64,000 nucleotides of DNA from Cichorium intybus. Taxonomy: Eukaryota; Streptophyta; Magnoliopsida; Asterales; Asteraceae. Shown in pieces: positions 1 through 12,959 of the stretch. Position 1 is the first letter of the stretch. Every line of letters begins with the position of its first letter. The notes under the pieces were generated by a model. That model had not been told where the DNA came from. It made no database searches and saw only the letters and a list, made by a program, of their open reading frames with translations. The stretch spans positions 49,674,464 through 49,738,463 of the forward strand of contig CM042012.1 of assembly GCA_023525715.1 (NCBI GenBank). The letters are read 5' to 3'. The translations under genes and the position numbers were made by a program.

Positions 1-915
1 ATAGCGACCACAAGTCGTACAAAGGCGACACGGGCTGGTGGACATATGGTGATAGTTACAATGGTTACAGAGGGGGTCGTAATGCCATTTATGAGAAACA
101 CGCATATGGACTTATGAGTTATTTGTAAATTAATTATGGAAATTAAGTTTGTAGACATTGTTGGGTAAAATGATTGTAAAACACTTGTTGGGCCATGGTT
201 AGGAGTGTTGGGCACCTTTTGGGCTTTCCATGGGTACTAAATGTGAAGCATGTAGCAATTGCGTGGGACCCGCAATACTAAGTTTTCACATGTTTTTCCC
301 ACTTCTAGGCCCATTAGGGAACTTAATAGTCCAATGAGTTGGCCATTTTGGAGTGTATCCTTTCGGATACGTTTGATAAGGTCGGGTATTTTGATGGCTC
401 AAAAGTAATGTGAATAACGCGCTTTGGCCTATAGGTTTGGGAACTCTCGCCTTTGGTCCCCAGGTAAGCAAACTGGTCCCTCGGTTGATTGGGATGTATA
501 CGAATGCTTACCTAGTCAGGACTTTCAGGCTACCGACACCTCCCCCTTCCAGTTACTACGCGTCCATTACTTTGATCCTACCCAACTAGAGTGGATGACT
601 TTTAATTTCCTATGAGCTCTAAGGAATATATATGTATATAAATTTTTATTTTGAAACCATTTGAGTATGTATGTGATTTTAAGAGAAAGAGGAGAAAATT
701 CACAAGTGTATGCACACATATAAGTGTCGGGAATAATACGTAAGCACATAAGGGAGCAATTAGCACACAAAGGTATTCCTAGGATTTTCTAAGTGCGAAT
801 TGCATGCAGTTGTGTGTGCATTTTATAAACTAGCATACGATAGGACCCTAGAGGCTATAGACTAGGTCAAGACAATTAACCTAATTCCCTATAGTCAAGG
901 GCTCTGATACCAATC
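1..915 (-). other. 5' internal region of element Z, non-coding
   Basis: This lies just inside a minus-strand LTR that ends at 916, so it should be the untranslated leader of that retroelement, read right to left. No long ORF is present on either strand. A plus-strand frame is open from 3 to 128 and ends in TAA (Gly/Tyr-rich, with WWTYGDSYNGYRGG). It could be the tail of something that starts left of the window, but I do not recognise it. 260-560 shows no recognisable coding. Identity beyond 'inside of Z' is inference. Confidence 0.45.
901..912 (-). promoter_or_regulatory. Primer-binding site of element Z
   Basis: Read on the minus strand these bases are TGGTATCAGAGC, the standard plant primer-binding site complementary to the 3' end of initiator tRNA-Met. 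It sits three bases inside the LTR edge at 916, which fixes Z as a minus-strand element whose 5' LTR is at 916-3618. Confidence 0.85.
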
Positions 916-3618
916 TGTCACACCCCGATCCTCGGCGGAATCGATCAAGGCGTGATATATTGTTCAAAGTCTCATGACAACTATGTTATAATATGATTAG
1001 ATTCAATTAAGTACTAAGTATGCAAACAAGATCCACAACATACAAATACAAATTCAAATACAACAACATTTATTACATCAAATTTAAATAGTCTTGTGGG
1101 TTTCTAAGATACACCCTACTTTTCATTAACTTCATTCTTCAAATCTGCATCATGGGTAAAAACAGGTCAACTACGAGAGTTGGTGAGTAATCTAGTTTTA
1201 CTAAAGAAAATTGTGAGTTTGAATAATTTGAAATTTGTTTTCTTTTGAAGTTGGCAAGCAACTGTTATTGAGATAACAGTTTATAAATCAAAAATTGATT
1301 AACAAATGATAACAACAACAATAAGTCCTCACCCTATATATACATATATATGTATATATATAGGATGGAGCATCTAATCATCATACACACTCAACCACGT
1401 GCAATCAATCACCTTAGCGTCCCAAGGCGGGGTGGTCAACCCAATAGCGCTATTATTGTCCATAACGTACCTCAAGAATACGGGCATAGTCATGGAGATT
1501 AGACTAAAAATGGTAATGCACTACAAGTACATGTAGCGTAAACAAACAATAATTATACAAATAATGATTTACGTATAAATGTCTCAACAATGTCTCAATG
1601 GTGAAAAAATAATAAAATGAAGTTGGAACATATTGAAACCACATGATACACCCCAAAAGTATTGAAAATTATAAAATATGGGGTAGATTACTCACATTAG
1701 TCCAATAAGGAATGCGCGTGTTGTACGATAGACGGCTCGAGTCAAAATGTCGTAGAACCTAATATAATTAATAGTTTTGGCTTAGGAATCGATAAACGGG
1801 AATATAGTATTAATAAAATTAATTAGACATATATTCTTATATTAGATGAATTAACAATAATCCAAATTTTGTTTTGAATATTAATGTATTCATATGTTAA
1901 ATGAATTTTAAATTGAATTAATTACTTTGCTTAATTAATTTATATTTTCACTTTAGGCAAGATTTTAATAAATTCTTATTAAAATAATAACTAGTGAAAT
2001 TATAAGTATTTACAGATTTTATATATTATAAATAATTATTTATATGAAATAATCATTAAAAATGCATTTTTACATGCTTAGATATTTAGGAAAATGGTTT
2101 TAAATACTAAACAGTAATGAAACATTCTGAAATTATCAAAAAATCATTATTTCATAAAATAGTAATTACTGTAAAAGTTTCATATTTTTCGTAACTGCTT
2201 TACTATTTATTTAGTATTTTAATAATTAAACCACAATAAAATTCGGGAAAAATAATAAATGATTTCCAAAAATTCTGGAAAATTAACCATAGTTTTCTAA
2301 CATTATATTGAGCCTACTGTAAATATTATGGATATTTTGGACTACGGGAAGTATTTCTTATGTTTTTCATTATTAACTAATCAATAAAATCATAAATAAT
2401 AGGAAAATATTAAGAGAAATTCATTAGACTTTTTATTTATGATTAACATGTTATATATGATATTCGGATAAGGTTTTATAATTTTTGGACATGTGTATCT
2501 ATTTATTATCAATTTAAACCATTAAATAATCATTAAATCAGGAAAAATAAGCAAACATTCTTACAAAAATCTGTACATTTTGTCATGGAGTCTTTAAAAT
2601 GTTAATAAGGTGCGAAAAATATAAAATCTAGTTTTTAACATACATAACTATATTTTGAAATTTATTTATCTATAACAAAATAAAATACAAAATAAGCATA
2701 AAACAGTAATATAAATGCATGAAACTTTATAAATCCACTTTACTCAATATATGGGTTGTTCCAAAAGTTTCCCAGAATTTATTGACTGCAAAAAGTATTT
2801 TATGTGAATTATTGCCCTATTTTATTGCAATAATTATAGTAATTCAATAAAAATAAGTTATTTTCTGAAAATTTCCAGAACTTCTTATTTTATTGTTGGG
2901 ATTCTGAGAAAAATCAGGTTTATATATAAAATGAGTTTTAGATATTTTGGTGGATTTAATTTGTTTCATTAATGAATTTGAAACTTTTAACAACATACCT
3001 TGATGAATGCTTCAAGAGGGATGGAGATTTGAGTATGAGGGATTGTTCTTGGCTGGAAAATTAATATTTCTTGGAAGAATTTCGAGATTGAGAGTGAGAG
3101 AAAGAATAGAGAGGGTTTGAGTGGTGATGAGAATAATGTGTTGGGACAAAAATGAAAGGAAAGATGATGGGAGGTGTGAGTGGGAGACCATGGGAATAAC
3201 TTTTGGCTTTTGGTGATCTTCATAATTTCCCACTAGCACAAGCATCTATATATAATACACTAATTAATATAAGAATTTTATAAAATTTAATGTAGAGTTT
3301 ATAAAAATAGAGTTTTATAAAAAAAATAGGTTATTATTTGATTATAACAATCTACTTTGATTTGAAGTTTAATTATAGCATTCAAGTTTGATTCTTTTAA
3401 TTTAATTAGAGCGTCATACTTTGATTTAATTTTAATATGGTATCATAATTTAATTTGATTATAGTTATAACGTTATACTATGCTATATTGCTATTAACGT
3501 CAATTTATATCGTAGTGTATGGATTTTGATCCTATTAGCGTCAAGTAATCTTGAGTAGGGTTTATTAAATTTCCAATTGGGTTGGGTTGACTCGAATCCA
3601 TTTTAGGCGGATGTTACA
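916..3618 (-). repeat. 5' LTR of Ty3/gypsy-like element Z
   Basis: A 2.7-kb LTR on the minus strand. On the plus strand it opens TGTCACACCCC and closes GGCGGATGTTACA, giving TG...CA ends on the element strand (TGTAACATCC ... GGGGTGTGACA). The long LTR, TGTAAC start and tRNA-Met primer site fit a gypsy chromovirus (Tekay/Del-like), but no coding is in view to prove it. The interior is very AT-rich from 1800 to 2980 with no ORF. The base after the outer edge begins ACGTT (3619-3623), the expected TSD; the partner copy lies outside the window. Confidence 0.8.
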
Positions 3619-4581
3619 ACGTTGACGTCGTTAGAAGTTGAAACGTGTGTGCCGATTGGGTCACAACACGGAAAGGATATTGTTGGCTAAAATAGAGCCT
3701 CGCAAGTAGGAGTGGGTGTGTCTCCGGTGTAAGGAGATTAAGGAATCACCCATGTGACAAGATAGTTGATGCCAACAGAACAGTCATTACCAAGGTTGTA
3801 AAAATTGTTTGACGGTAGCTTGGTGGTCGAGTGGGGTTAAGAGATTAATCGAGGATTAATCGGAGACACTAAATTATAAAGGAATTTCTTTAAAATAGAT
3901 GAATATAACAAAATAGCAACGTATAATTTATTTTATTCTTAGATACACATCAAAGATTATACATTTGTGTATTTTCAATTATTTAATTTTGACTTTTTTG
4001 TCAGTTTTCTTGACTTATTAGACCAATATTTGCAAAAAATAAAAAAATAATAAAAATAAAAAATGACCACCGAGTCTTGACTTATTAGACCAATATTTTC
4101 CAAAAATAAAAAATTCAATAAATCAAAAAAATAATAAAAATAAAAAATGACCACCGAGTCCGATTAATCGGCCGCTAAGGACCGCCAAGGCCGATATTTG
4201 ACCAAACTGTCAAGCCTGACCGGTTAGACCTAATCGTAATCAGTTGCAGACCGCCAAGCGATTAATCGCCGATTAATCAGCCACCAAGACCAATTTCTGC
4301 AACACTGGTCATTACTAATACATGACGTGGAAATGGTCCCTTTGACAGGGAAAAGTTAAAGGTACGACAACAGGGATAGATGGACCTATTAAAGTAGATC
4401 AATCGTGACAATTCGTCTGTCTTGAAATGGCTAATGTGTAGCCGACGTGTTAAAAGTAGAGAGACAACTTGTTTGGACGATGCCGATCCAAAAGGGGAAA
4501 TGGTGAATCACTTTCTCGAGCTTGGTTGGGAGATGCATGACAGGGACGGAAATTGGTAAGGGACAGTTGTATGTCCTTAGT
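3619..4581. other. Older host sequence between Z and X (probable gypsy Y interior)
   Basis: No ORF of note. It holds the hAT MITE at 3791-4307; otherwise it is moderately GC-balanced non-coding DNA. The TTAGT duplications flanking X show that 4581 was once contiguous with 28071, and the GAATG duplications flanking D join 28674 to 50530, so these three pieces form one ancestral sequence. It ends in a polypurine tract and LTR start at 51032-51047. I therefore infer it is the non-coding 3' interior of a gypsy element (Y). Confidence 0.5.
3791..4307. mobile_element. hAT-type MITE with 8-bp TSD
   Basis: A 517-bp non-coding element. The left end CAAGGTTGTAAAAAT and the right end, reversed as CAGTGTTGCAGAAAT, are imperfect terminal inverted repeats. 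Further inside, ATTAATCG-rich arms also pair (left 3845-3862, right 4258-4280). Perfect 8-bp direct repeats GTCATTAC flank it at 3783-3790 and 4308-4315; an 8-bp duplication is the hallmark of hAT transposition. The middle holds a tandem duplication of about 70 bp (CTTGACTTATTAGACCAATA ... GACCACCGAGTC) at 4009-4160. Confidence 0.85.
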
Positions 4582-5156
4582 TGTAACATTGTAATACTAA
4601 TTAGTAGTAAGATTGTGTTAATCTTAGTGTAATTAAGATTAAATGAGTTATAATATGAGTTAGGTTGGTTAAAAACCCATTTAGGAGAAGTTTCAACTTG
4701 AAAATGTCAAAAAGGGGTTGCACAGGTCGTGTAGAGTCGCACGGGTCATGTAAAAAGCCTTTAGAAACTGATCCGAAAGCTTTTGAGAGTTACACGTGTC
4801 GTGTGCCCTTACACGGTTCGTGTAGAAATTGTTCAGAAAGCAGTCTGAAAGTCGAAACGGAATTACATGGGCCGTTTTCGCGAGCGCGGGTCGTGCTGCG
4901 AACATTAGCGGCGCTAATGTCGCAGCAAACCCATTTAATGTGCGTTTTTTCTTTATTTTGGGGGAAATCTCAGTTCATGGTTTTCTCTCTAAAACCCTAG
5001 AAACATACCCTAAACCCTCTAAAGTTGAAATCGGAGCCTATAATTCAAGAATTGAAGTTAGGGTTCGATATATTGTGGTTAAAAAGGTAATTCCCCTTGT
5101 TTTAGCTTTAATTTGATGGTTGTATTACTTGAATTGAGATGGTTCTAGGTGGTATT

Positions 5157-5922
5157 TGTTGGATTAGGTGTCTAAGCCATGACTTATAATTTGTGTTTAT
5201 CTTATTAATAGAAGCAAAGTGCATTTGGGTTGCCTCATAGCTGGAGGTTTGGCAGAAAGTTCAGTAGAGAAAAATGTTGATTTATTAAATGTTTAATAAA
5301 TCAATAGAAATAAAATAAATAGTTTATTAACATATTAAAGTGATAATATATTAATTAGAAACTATATTAATTAATTAAAATTAATCTAGAATTAATTGGA
5401 TTTAATTTAGTGATTAATTTAATTAATTAAAAGTACAGGGACTGTTTTTGTAATTATTCAATAGTTGAATAATGACTGGCCAGTGGAAGCCAGGTGGTGG
5501 GCGAGATTTTGTGGGAGCCTCCACAAATCTTGAAACCCTAATTAGGGTTTGTAGAGGCTTGGTCCAAATGGGTAAAAGGCTTGTCCATTAAAGGGTTCCT
5601 CTAGGGTTTTAACTGTACCACCTGGAGGCTATAAATAGAAGCCCCTGGAGGCTCTATTCTCTGCACAATCTTGCTACTCTGTCTCTCTGGAAGTCTGTCT
5701 TCTCCTCTTGCATTGGGTGTGATCTCATTTAAGGCAGGATAATTGTGCTGCTAGCTTCCAGAAGAAAATCAAAGGTTGATTTTACTTGTTTTAATTCTTT
5801 AGAAAATAATTGTTAACCTTAGGTTTTTGTTATATGTTCATTGATAGAAAAACATAGATCCTTATTCTAGGTTGCATGTGAACTTAGGATTATTAGTTCA
5901 TTGATTGCTACTTAACCTTTCA
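5157..5922 (+). mobile_element. Solo LTR of the TGTTGG copia family
   Basis: A 766-bp LTR with TG...CA ends (TGTTGGATTAGGTG ... TTAACCTTTCA) flanked by perfect GTATT duplications at 5152-5156 and 5923-5927. X's 3' LTR has the uninterrupted site at about 27228, which proves insertion. Sequence matches the LTRs of copia elements B, D and G. A TATA box (TATAAATA, 5630-5637) sits between short complementary arms GGCT and AGCC. Unlike its relatives at 11447, 16982 and 28675 it has no (TA)n tract. No internal sequence remains, as expected after LTR-LTR recombination. Confidence 0.93.
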
Positions 5923-6701
5923 GTATTGATGAACCACCTGCAACTAGCATGCATTAGAGTGAGTTTACTTGGATTAGTGTGTATAAGGGAGTTCTAATCT
6001 TAAACCCCAGCTAATAAAGTGTTCGTTCTTGCGTTTCTACGGTTGAATGAGTCGGAATGGTAGAATTGGAAGCTACAACTAAGATAGTATTGTTATCTTT
6101 TGTTTGTAACTCTTTTCTATTTCAAATTCTTGATTGTTATGAGTTGAGTATAATTGAGATTGTTTTTGAATATTGAGTATTGACCCGGGCTGTTGTGATA
6201 CAGCTAAAGCTAGACAGGAACACGGTACGTGATGTTCAGGAGTTCCATAGATTGACCCGACACCAGGTGAGTAGTTACTTATCAGATGAACTATACTTTG
6301 TTGAGATGTTTATTGCAGAAAAAAAGTATGATATGTTTTGATTTGGTTGAGTATAACCAATCTCGAGTGTTTGAAGTAAAGAGTTATAGTGTGTGTATCA
6401 CACTAAGGACTGAGATAGTCCATTGATATTGACTTAAACAAGATATTGGATGTTACAATATGATTAACCCTTATTTACTCATTGAGCTCAGGTGGCTCAT
6501 AATTTGTTGTTAATGTTGTTTGTGTTTAGGTTCCGGTAGTGGAGACAGTAGGAAGCGTAGTGTGGAGGGATAGTTGGATATCGGACTTGGACTTACTTGT
6601 TTTGTTTTGACTATGTTGTTGACCCGATTTTTGCATAAGTTTTGTAAAAAAAACTTGATGTACATAGGTTAGGACTTAAACTTTGTCTTTGGTATCAAGC
6701 G

Positions 6702-6790
6702 TTAATATGCTTTATGAAATATCATTAATATGCTTTATGAAATAGCGTTAATATGCTTTATGAAATAGCGTTAATATGCTTTATGAAAAA
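6702..6790 (+). repeat. 23-bp tandem repeat at the end of X's LTR
   Basis: Four units of TTAATATGCTTTATGAAAT plus AGCG start at 6702, 6725, 6748 and 6771. The 3' LTR has three units at about 27992-28060, so repeat number changed after insertion or during replication. Confidence 0.85.
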
Positions 6791-6805
6791 TGAGGTGTTA
6801 CAAGT

Positions 6806-6817
6806 TGGTATCAGAGC
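6806..6817 (+). promoter_or_regulatory. Primer-binding site of gypsy X
   Basis: TGGTATCAGAGC, complementary to initiator tRNA-Met, lies four bases after the LTR end at 6802. Confidence 0.9.
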
Positions 6818-6995
6818 TATGGTTTAAGGGAATTAAAACTTGAGAGCGGTTTAGACTTAAACCAATGAGATGGAGAGGTCCCAAAAAGTCCCGAGTAGCT
6901 ATCCCTCATGGTGTATAAATTAAGTTGAATATGCAACCATATTGAGTATTATGGTGGCAATTACTAAATGAGTTGATTTTTCTTTTTCAGTTGAA

Positions 6996-8156
6996 ATGAG
7001 CACTGGAAAAGAAAAAGAGTGAGGTGATCCGCCATGAGATCAAGCGGGATCACGAGATTCGGGTAGAGAGCGCCAACCTGAGGGAGAGCGACCTACCGAG
7101 ATACAGAGTAATATGCAAGCGATGATCGCAGCTAAGGTAGCTAAGGTGATCAGAGAGATATTACCTACTTACTTGAAGCCTCAAGCGGAGGCTACAACTG
7201 GAGGTACTTCGGGGCAACCCCCGGTCCAACCTGAGCAAAGGGAAGATCGTGGAGAGATCTTTACTAAGGCAAGTAGAGCCAAGGCGCCGGAGAAAATGAG
7301 AAAGTGTACTTACGATGTTTTTCAAAAGTGCAAACCATACGATTTCTTTGGGAAAGATGATCCCATAGTAGCCAGAAATTGGTTGACACATGTTGAGAAG
7401 ATGTTCCGCACGAGTAAATGTGATGAGACGGATAAAGTTGACTTTGAAATAAACTTACTAAAAGAGGATGCACATTTTTGGTTGGAGAATACTTGTGTGG
7501 AGGTCGGAGAGAGCCTAGCGCTTACTTTGAGTTGGGAACAGTTCAAACTGAAGTTCATGGAACATTATTGTTCCAATAATGCTGTGAAGGGTATAGAAGA
7601 AGAGTTCTTGAAATTGTAGCAAGGGTCAAGAACGATACAACAATACACATTGGAATTCAATGAGAAAGCGAGATTTGCACAACATCAAGTAGATACTGAA
7701 GAGCGTAGAATGGATCGTTACTTATGGGGTTTAAAAACCCAAATCCGAGAGTTTTTGCAAAGTTCAAGATATACTATCTTTCAACAAGTTGCAGAGGCAG
7801 CGAGATCAAGAGAAAGAGAGTTACAGAGACAAGATGAGGAAAAACGAGTCGAAAGAGAAAGTGGGGGATCAAAGAGGAAGTGGGAAGGTAAAGTTAGAGA
7901 TAATTCTCAAAAGTCGACTAAAACGAGTTCTCAATTCCGTAGAGAGTCAAAGAAGAATGAAGAAAGGTGGTGTAAGAAATGTAGGCAAAAACATGCTGGG
8001 GAGTGTGATTCCCGAGCCCCACCGTCGGTTTGTTTCCAATGTGGCAAAACGAGGCATATGGCCCGCCAGTGTACAGAGAGTCGCCCAGTTTGTATTAACT
8101 GTGGAGAAAGTGGGCATATTCGCCCAGAGTGTCCAAGGATGAAGTTTGAGTCCTAG
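6996..8156 (+). pseudogene. gag of gypsy X, interrupted by stops
   Basis: The nucleocapsid-capsid gene of X. The most likely start is ATG at 6996 (MSTGKEKE), in frame with everything to 8156, but TGA codons come at about 7020 and 7044, so the clean reading starts at 7113. A single TAG at 7617-7619 splits the capsid region; reading resumes in the same frame. The capsid domain covers about 7290-7800 and is followed by an Arg/Glu-rich stretch. Two CCHC zinc knuckles, CFQCGKTRHMARQC and CINCGESGHIRPEC, lie at 8029-8130. A TAG at 8154 ends the frame, again with pol continuing in frame. The order and double knuckle fit a gypsy gag; stops make it non-functional. Confidence 0.85.
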
Positions 8157-10024
8157 AGAGATTTGCAAAAGACCGGACGTGGAGGAGGTCGAGAACGAGA
8201 TGACCGGAGAGACAGGAGCGGCGGTCACGTGAAAACGAGAGCTTTTCAGTTAACCATCGATGAGACTCGAGATCAAACCGATGTTATTATAGGTATATTT
8301 AGCTTGAACTCTTCTCAAGCACGAGTACTTTTTGATTCTGGTGCTTCTGTGTCTTTTATATCGGTGTCTTTTGCATCCAAATTGGGTATTTCATTGGTTG
8401 ATTTGTATGAGAAAGTGATAGTAGATGTAGCGGATGGGAGGTGTGTTTTTGTAAAGAGTCAATATGAGCAGTGTCAGCTTGAGATTTATGGGGTTATATT
8501 CCTTATTGATCTGAAGCCGATCACTAATCATGAGTTTGATGTGATAGTCGGGATGGATTGGTTAAATGACAACAGAGGTCAAATGGATTGTCACGAGAAG
8601 ACAATCTCAGTAAAAACACCGAGTGCTTCCCGAATATTGATACAAGGTGAACGACGTTCTCGAAAAGTACAAATAGTGTCATTTGCAAGGGCTCGGAAAT
8701 ACATGGAGAGAGGGGGCGAGTTAATTATGGCACATGTGATTTGTGCTGAATTAAAACACCCCAAAACTGAGGAAGTAGAAGTGGTTCACGATTATCCCGA
8801 CGTATTTCCCGTTGATCTACCAGGCTTACCACCGGATCGACAAGTTGAGTTTGTGATCGATGTAATACCGGGGGCGAAGCCGGTAGCTCGACCACCTTAC
8901 CGATTGGCACCTTCTGAGATGGAAGAATTAAAGAGACAGTTACAAGAGTTGCTAGAGCTTGGGTTTATCCGTCCGAGCTCGTTTCCGTGGGGTGTGCCTA
9001 TACTGTTTGTAAAAAAAAGATGGCTTCATGAGAATGTTCATAGACTACCGAGAACTCAACAAGATCACGATAAAGAATCGTTATCCGTTGCCGCATATTG
9101 ATGATTTATTTGATCAACTACACGGAGCCACGTATTTCTTGAAGATTGACTTAAGATCCAGTTATCATCAATTGAGAGTGCAAGAAGTTGATGTTCGAAG
9201 ACGGATTTCCGTACGAGATACGGCCACTACGAGTTCTTAGTCATGTCGTTCGGCTTGACTAACGCCCCAGCCGCCTTTATGGATTTAATGAATCGGGTTT
9301 GTCGTCCTTTTCTTGATAAATTCATGATCGTATTTATCGATGACATCCTAATTTATTCAAAGAGTCGTGTTGAGCACAGATTTCATTTTCAATAGATGCT
9401 AGATCTTCTTCGTGACGAAAAGCTATATGCAAAGTTTTCAAAGTGCGAGTTTTGGTTACGAGAAATTCAATTTCTTAGCCATGTGATCAATGAAGAAGGT
9501 ATAAAGGTGAATCCATAAAAGATAGAGGCTGTAATGAATTGGAAGCCGCCAAAGAGTCCGATGGAGGTTCGTTTACGATGCCTCCCTAAGTGGTCTTGGA
9601 TGTGTGTTAATGCAAAGAGGACGTGTGATTGCCTATGCCTCTCAGCAACTAAAATCGCATGAGCGAGCTTTTCCGGTGCATGATTTAGAGTTGGCAGTGA
9701 TAGTCTTCGCATTGAAGATGTGGCGACACTATCTTTATGGTGTGCGGTTCCAAGTATATACAGATCACAAAAGCCTGAAGTATCTATTCGACCAAAAAGA
9801 GTTGAATATGAGGCAGAGACGGTGGATGGATCTACTAAAGGATTCTGATTGCGAAATACTTTACCATCCCAGTAAATCTAATGTGGTGGCGGATGCACTG
9901 AGTCGTAAAGATCCGACTATTCGAGTTGCATCAGATCGAATGGGAGTTGTAAGTTGATTGCCGGAGGTGATACGCCGGTGCCAATATGAGGCCGATGATT
10001 TGAAGAAAGAAAATATGTTTAGCT
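8157..10024 (+). pseudogene. pol of gypsy X: protease, RT and RNase H; integrase lost
   Basis: Continues in gag's frame. The protease motif LFDSGAS is at 8329-8349, and the typical C-terminal FDVIVGMDWL at 8532-8563. RT starts near 8770 (DYPDVFP ... PPYRLAPSEM). A lost base in the A-run near 9010 shifts frame just before [19 protein letters not shown] (9028-9090); a second shift falls near 9195. [12 protein letters not shown] and the catalytic FIDDIL follow at 9240-9350, then stops at about 9394 and 9517. About 90 codons between RT and RNase H are deleted at about 9570. RNase H ([39 protein letters not shown]) runs 9575-9910. After about 10024 the sequence switches abruptly to copia DNA, so integrase is absent. 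Confidence 0.87.
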
Positions 10025-10567
10025 ATGCAGAGGACGAAAGACATGATTTTGGTCCTTGGTGGCAGTGATACGTTAAGAGTAAGTGGACACAGTGACGCCA
10101 GCTTCCAGACAGATAGAGACAACTTTCAGTCTCAGTCGGGCTGGGTGTCTCTTTTAAACGGTGGAGTGGTTACATGGAAAAGTTCCATAAAAGAAACAGT
10201 GGCTGATTCAACTTGTGAATCAGAGTACATAGCTGCTACTGAAGCATCAAAGGAAGCGACTTGGCTGAAGAACTTCATCGGTGACCTTGGAGTAGTCCCG
10301 ACCATTCAGGAGCAAATGGAACTGTTCTGTGATAGTGAAAGAGCAACTTCCTTGACCAAGGAACCGAGAGATCATGGAAAGTCCAGACATATCGACTGAA
10401 ACTACCAATACATCAGACATAGAGTAGAAGAAGGTCACCTCATCGTAAAGAGGGTATCATATGAAGATAATCCTACAGATCCTTTAACGAAGGATCTGAG
10501 TAAGGTCAATCACTATCAGCATGCTAAGAGCATTGGTCTGAGAGATGATATTAGTATTAGTAGTTAG
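10025..10567 (+). pseudogene. RNase H remnant of copia A
   Basis: The C-terminal RNase H of a Ty1/copia pol, homologous to the end of G's pol: LGGSDTLRVSGHSDASFQTD, TCESEYIAATEASKEATWLK and the final DNPTDPLTK are visible. One in-frame TGA at 10397-10399 (after RHID) breaks it; reading then continues to a natural stop at 10565-10567. It follows gypsy RNase H with no LTR between, so the left part of element A was deleted. It is a copia fragment and not part of X, because copia order and sequence match 16655-16790 and 61060-61550. Confidence 0.88.
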
Positions 10568-11446
10568 ATAGTTATCTTGAAACTTGTAACAAATTAAATG
10601 TAATTGACTTTTGATGATTAAATAATAGAGACTTATTTATGAGTTTTTTTTTGTTGTTCACTACCTTCTTTCAATTATTTATCGTTGTATTTCATTTTTA
10701 CATGTTTTACTTCCCGAATAATATGATTTTTCAAAGGTCCACAATCGTTCATACTTTCGGAAGTGAGTAGTGAATTAAGACAGTCGTGAATTGAATTGTA
10801 GACTGTCTAAGGAGTTCGACATAGCAACAGTATTGCTGCAATGTTCATGAGTACATAGAAATGGAGATTTGAGTATTGGACAAACCCACGCTCAGGGAAT
10901 TACTTCATGGATTATATCACAAATAATTCTGAGACGATAATATCTTATGGTCTTGAAACGGAGACATATGAGTTGTGATTTACAAGTCGTTTGTGCATTG
11001 ATAATACGTAAACGCTTCGGTAACTCGATGTTATAAAACTCATTGTTGTGCGCGATTTAATGAGTAAAGGATACAAGAATATGAGCCAAAGTTTATTCGT
11101 TCCTTTTGCCCTAACAGGAAAAGCGATATCTTTGGGCTCCTCGGTGATTTGGTGTTGACTTATAGTGCTGGTCCCAGCCAATACTAAATTGATGTGTTTG
11201 ATTAGAAGTCATATATCATCACAAATCAGGAATAAGCAAACAAAGTATTAGACATTGAGATTGATTCTAATCCATGTCTCAATTCCGAATGATATATTGT
11301 AGAACGAAGGACCATATGATCACTTATCTTAGGACACACGTAACTGACTAGGTCAGAGTTCGGCAGTGGCTTTTGGAAGCTACAATTTGCTGATCAATTC
11401 GGAAGCTATATTGAGTTATAATTATAGACTTATCCAAGTGGGAGAC
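10568..11446 (+). other. 3' untranslated region and polypurine tract of copia A
   Basis: Non-coding DNA between the RNase H stop and the LTR. It matches, in inverted orientation, the same region of D (29537-30250) and G (60212-61038). The last 20 bases, GACTTATCCAAGTGGGAGAC (11427-11446), are the family's polypurine tract, immediately followed by the LTR start TGTTGG. Confidence 0.85.
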
Positions 11447-12292
<846 letters not shown>

Positions 12293-12294
<2 letters not shown>

Positions 12295-12918
12295 GGTCCC
12301 CGAATTGCAGAGATTTTATAAGGACTATTGGTCATATGAGATGAACAAGGACCTTATGGAAAAGTTCCATAAGCGAGCTCGTCAAGAAAAGTATGAAGTT
12401 GTCAAGGCCCTCATGGCATGCAAAATGAAAGACGGAGAGTCTGTCTGCGCCCACGTGCAAAGAATACAACTATACGTGGAACGCCTCGTAAAGCTAAATG
12501 TGCATTTTGATGAGGAGCTGGCTATTGACATAGTCCTGAACTCCTTGCCAGTTGTTATGATCAGTTTATCTTAGATTATCATCTGAACAATAGTGAGACC
12601 ACTTTGGCACAGTTACACAACATGTTGCAGACCGCTGAAGCAGGAATGAAGGGTAAAGGTTTAGCCTCCACTTCTGCCAGTGCTCCCGTTCTGGCTATTG
12701 GACAAGGAAAGGGGAAGAAGAGGAAAGGTCCTCCAAAACAAAATTGGAAGGGCAAGGCACACATCGACTCATCTAGCAATGGTCCAAAGGCTAAGCATAG
12801 TTTTGACATTCCTCTCATCTCGAATCCCAAAGAGGCTGATTGTTCTACTGCAACGAGAAAGGACATTGGAAATGAAGCTGCCCGAAGTACCTGCCGGATA
12901 TCAAAGATGGCAAGATAA
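12293..12918 (+). pseudogene. gag of copia B
   Basis: A Ty1/copia gag of the UBN2 type. It opens in mid-domain (YKDYWSYEMNKDLMEKFHKRAR), the N-terminus having been deleted with the LTR end. A frameshift near 12545 follows NSLP; reading resumes with LNNSETTLAQLHNMLQTAEA and a Lys/Gly-rich linker (GKGKKRKGPPKQNWKGKAH). The zinc knuckle is still readable as CNEKGHWK across another frameshift at 12845-12890. Several lesions make it non-functional. Confidence 0.85.
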
Positions 12919-12959
12919 AGTCGTCATCTGTAGGTATATACATTATTTCTAATAATTGA

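Larger units (their letters stand above)
4582..6802 (+). repeat. 5' LTR of gypsy X (interrupted by a solo LTR)
   Basis: It starts TGTAACATTG and ends GGTGTTACA, followed four bases later by the primer-binding site. Without the inserted solo LTR and its duplicated target it is 1450 bp and aligns by eye with 26691-28070. Near the start (4720-4910) it carries several short GC-rich inverted repeats of the ACACG-GGT-CGTGT type, and it ends in a 23-bp tandem repeat. Small ORFs in 4665-5116 recur in the 3' LTR and are not genes. Confidence 0.88.

Noticed and set aside
3012..3245. Two overlapping minus ORFs of 77-78 codons in Z's LTR
   Set aside because: They lie near the LTR promoter region, are low-complexity Ser/Leu/Phe-rich, and have no motif.
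4665..5116. Overlapping plus-strand ORFs of 95-111 codons
   Set aside because: They lie inside X's LTR, recur with changes at 26900-27196, and show no protein motif.
6806..6817. tRNA genes suggested by tRNA-complementary sequence (also 901, 23839, 35477, 36196)
   Set aside because: Only 12-13 bases match; these are retroelement primer-binding sites next to LTR ends.
10025..10399. Reading this as the end of X's own pol
   Set aside because: The sequence is copia RNase H and matches B and G; X already has gypsy RNase H just upstream.
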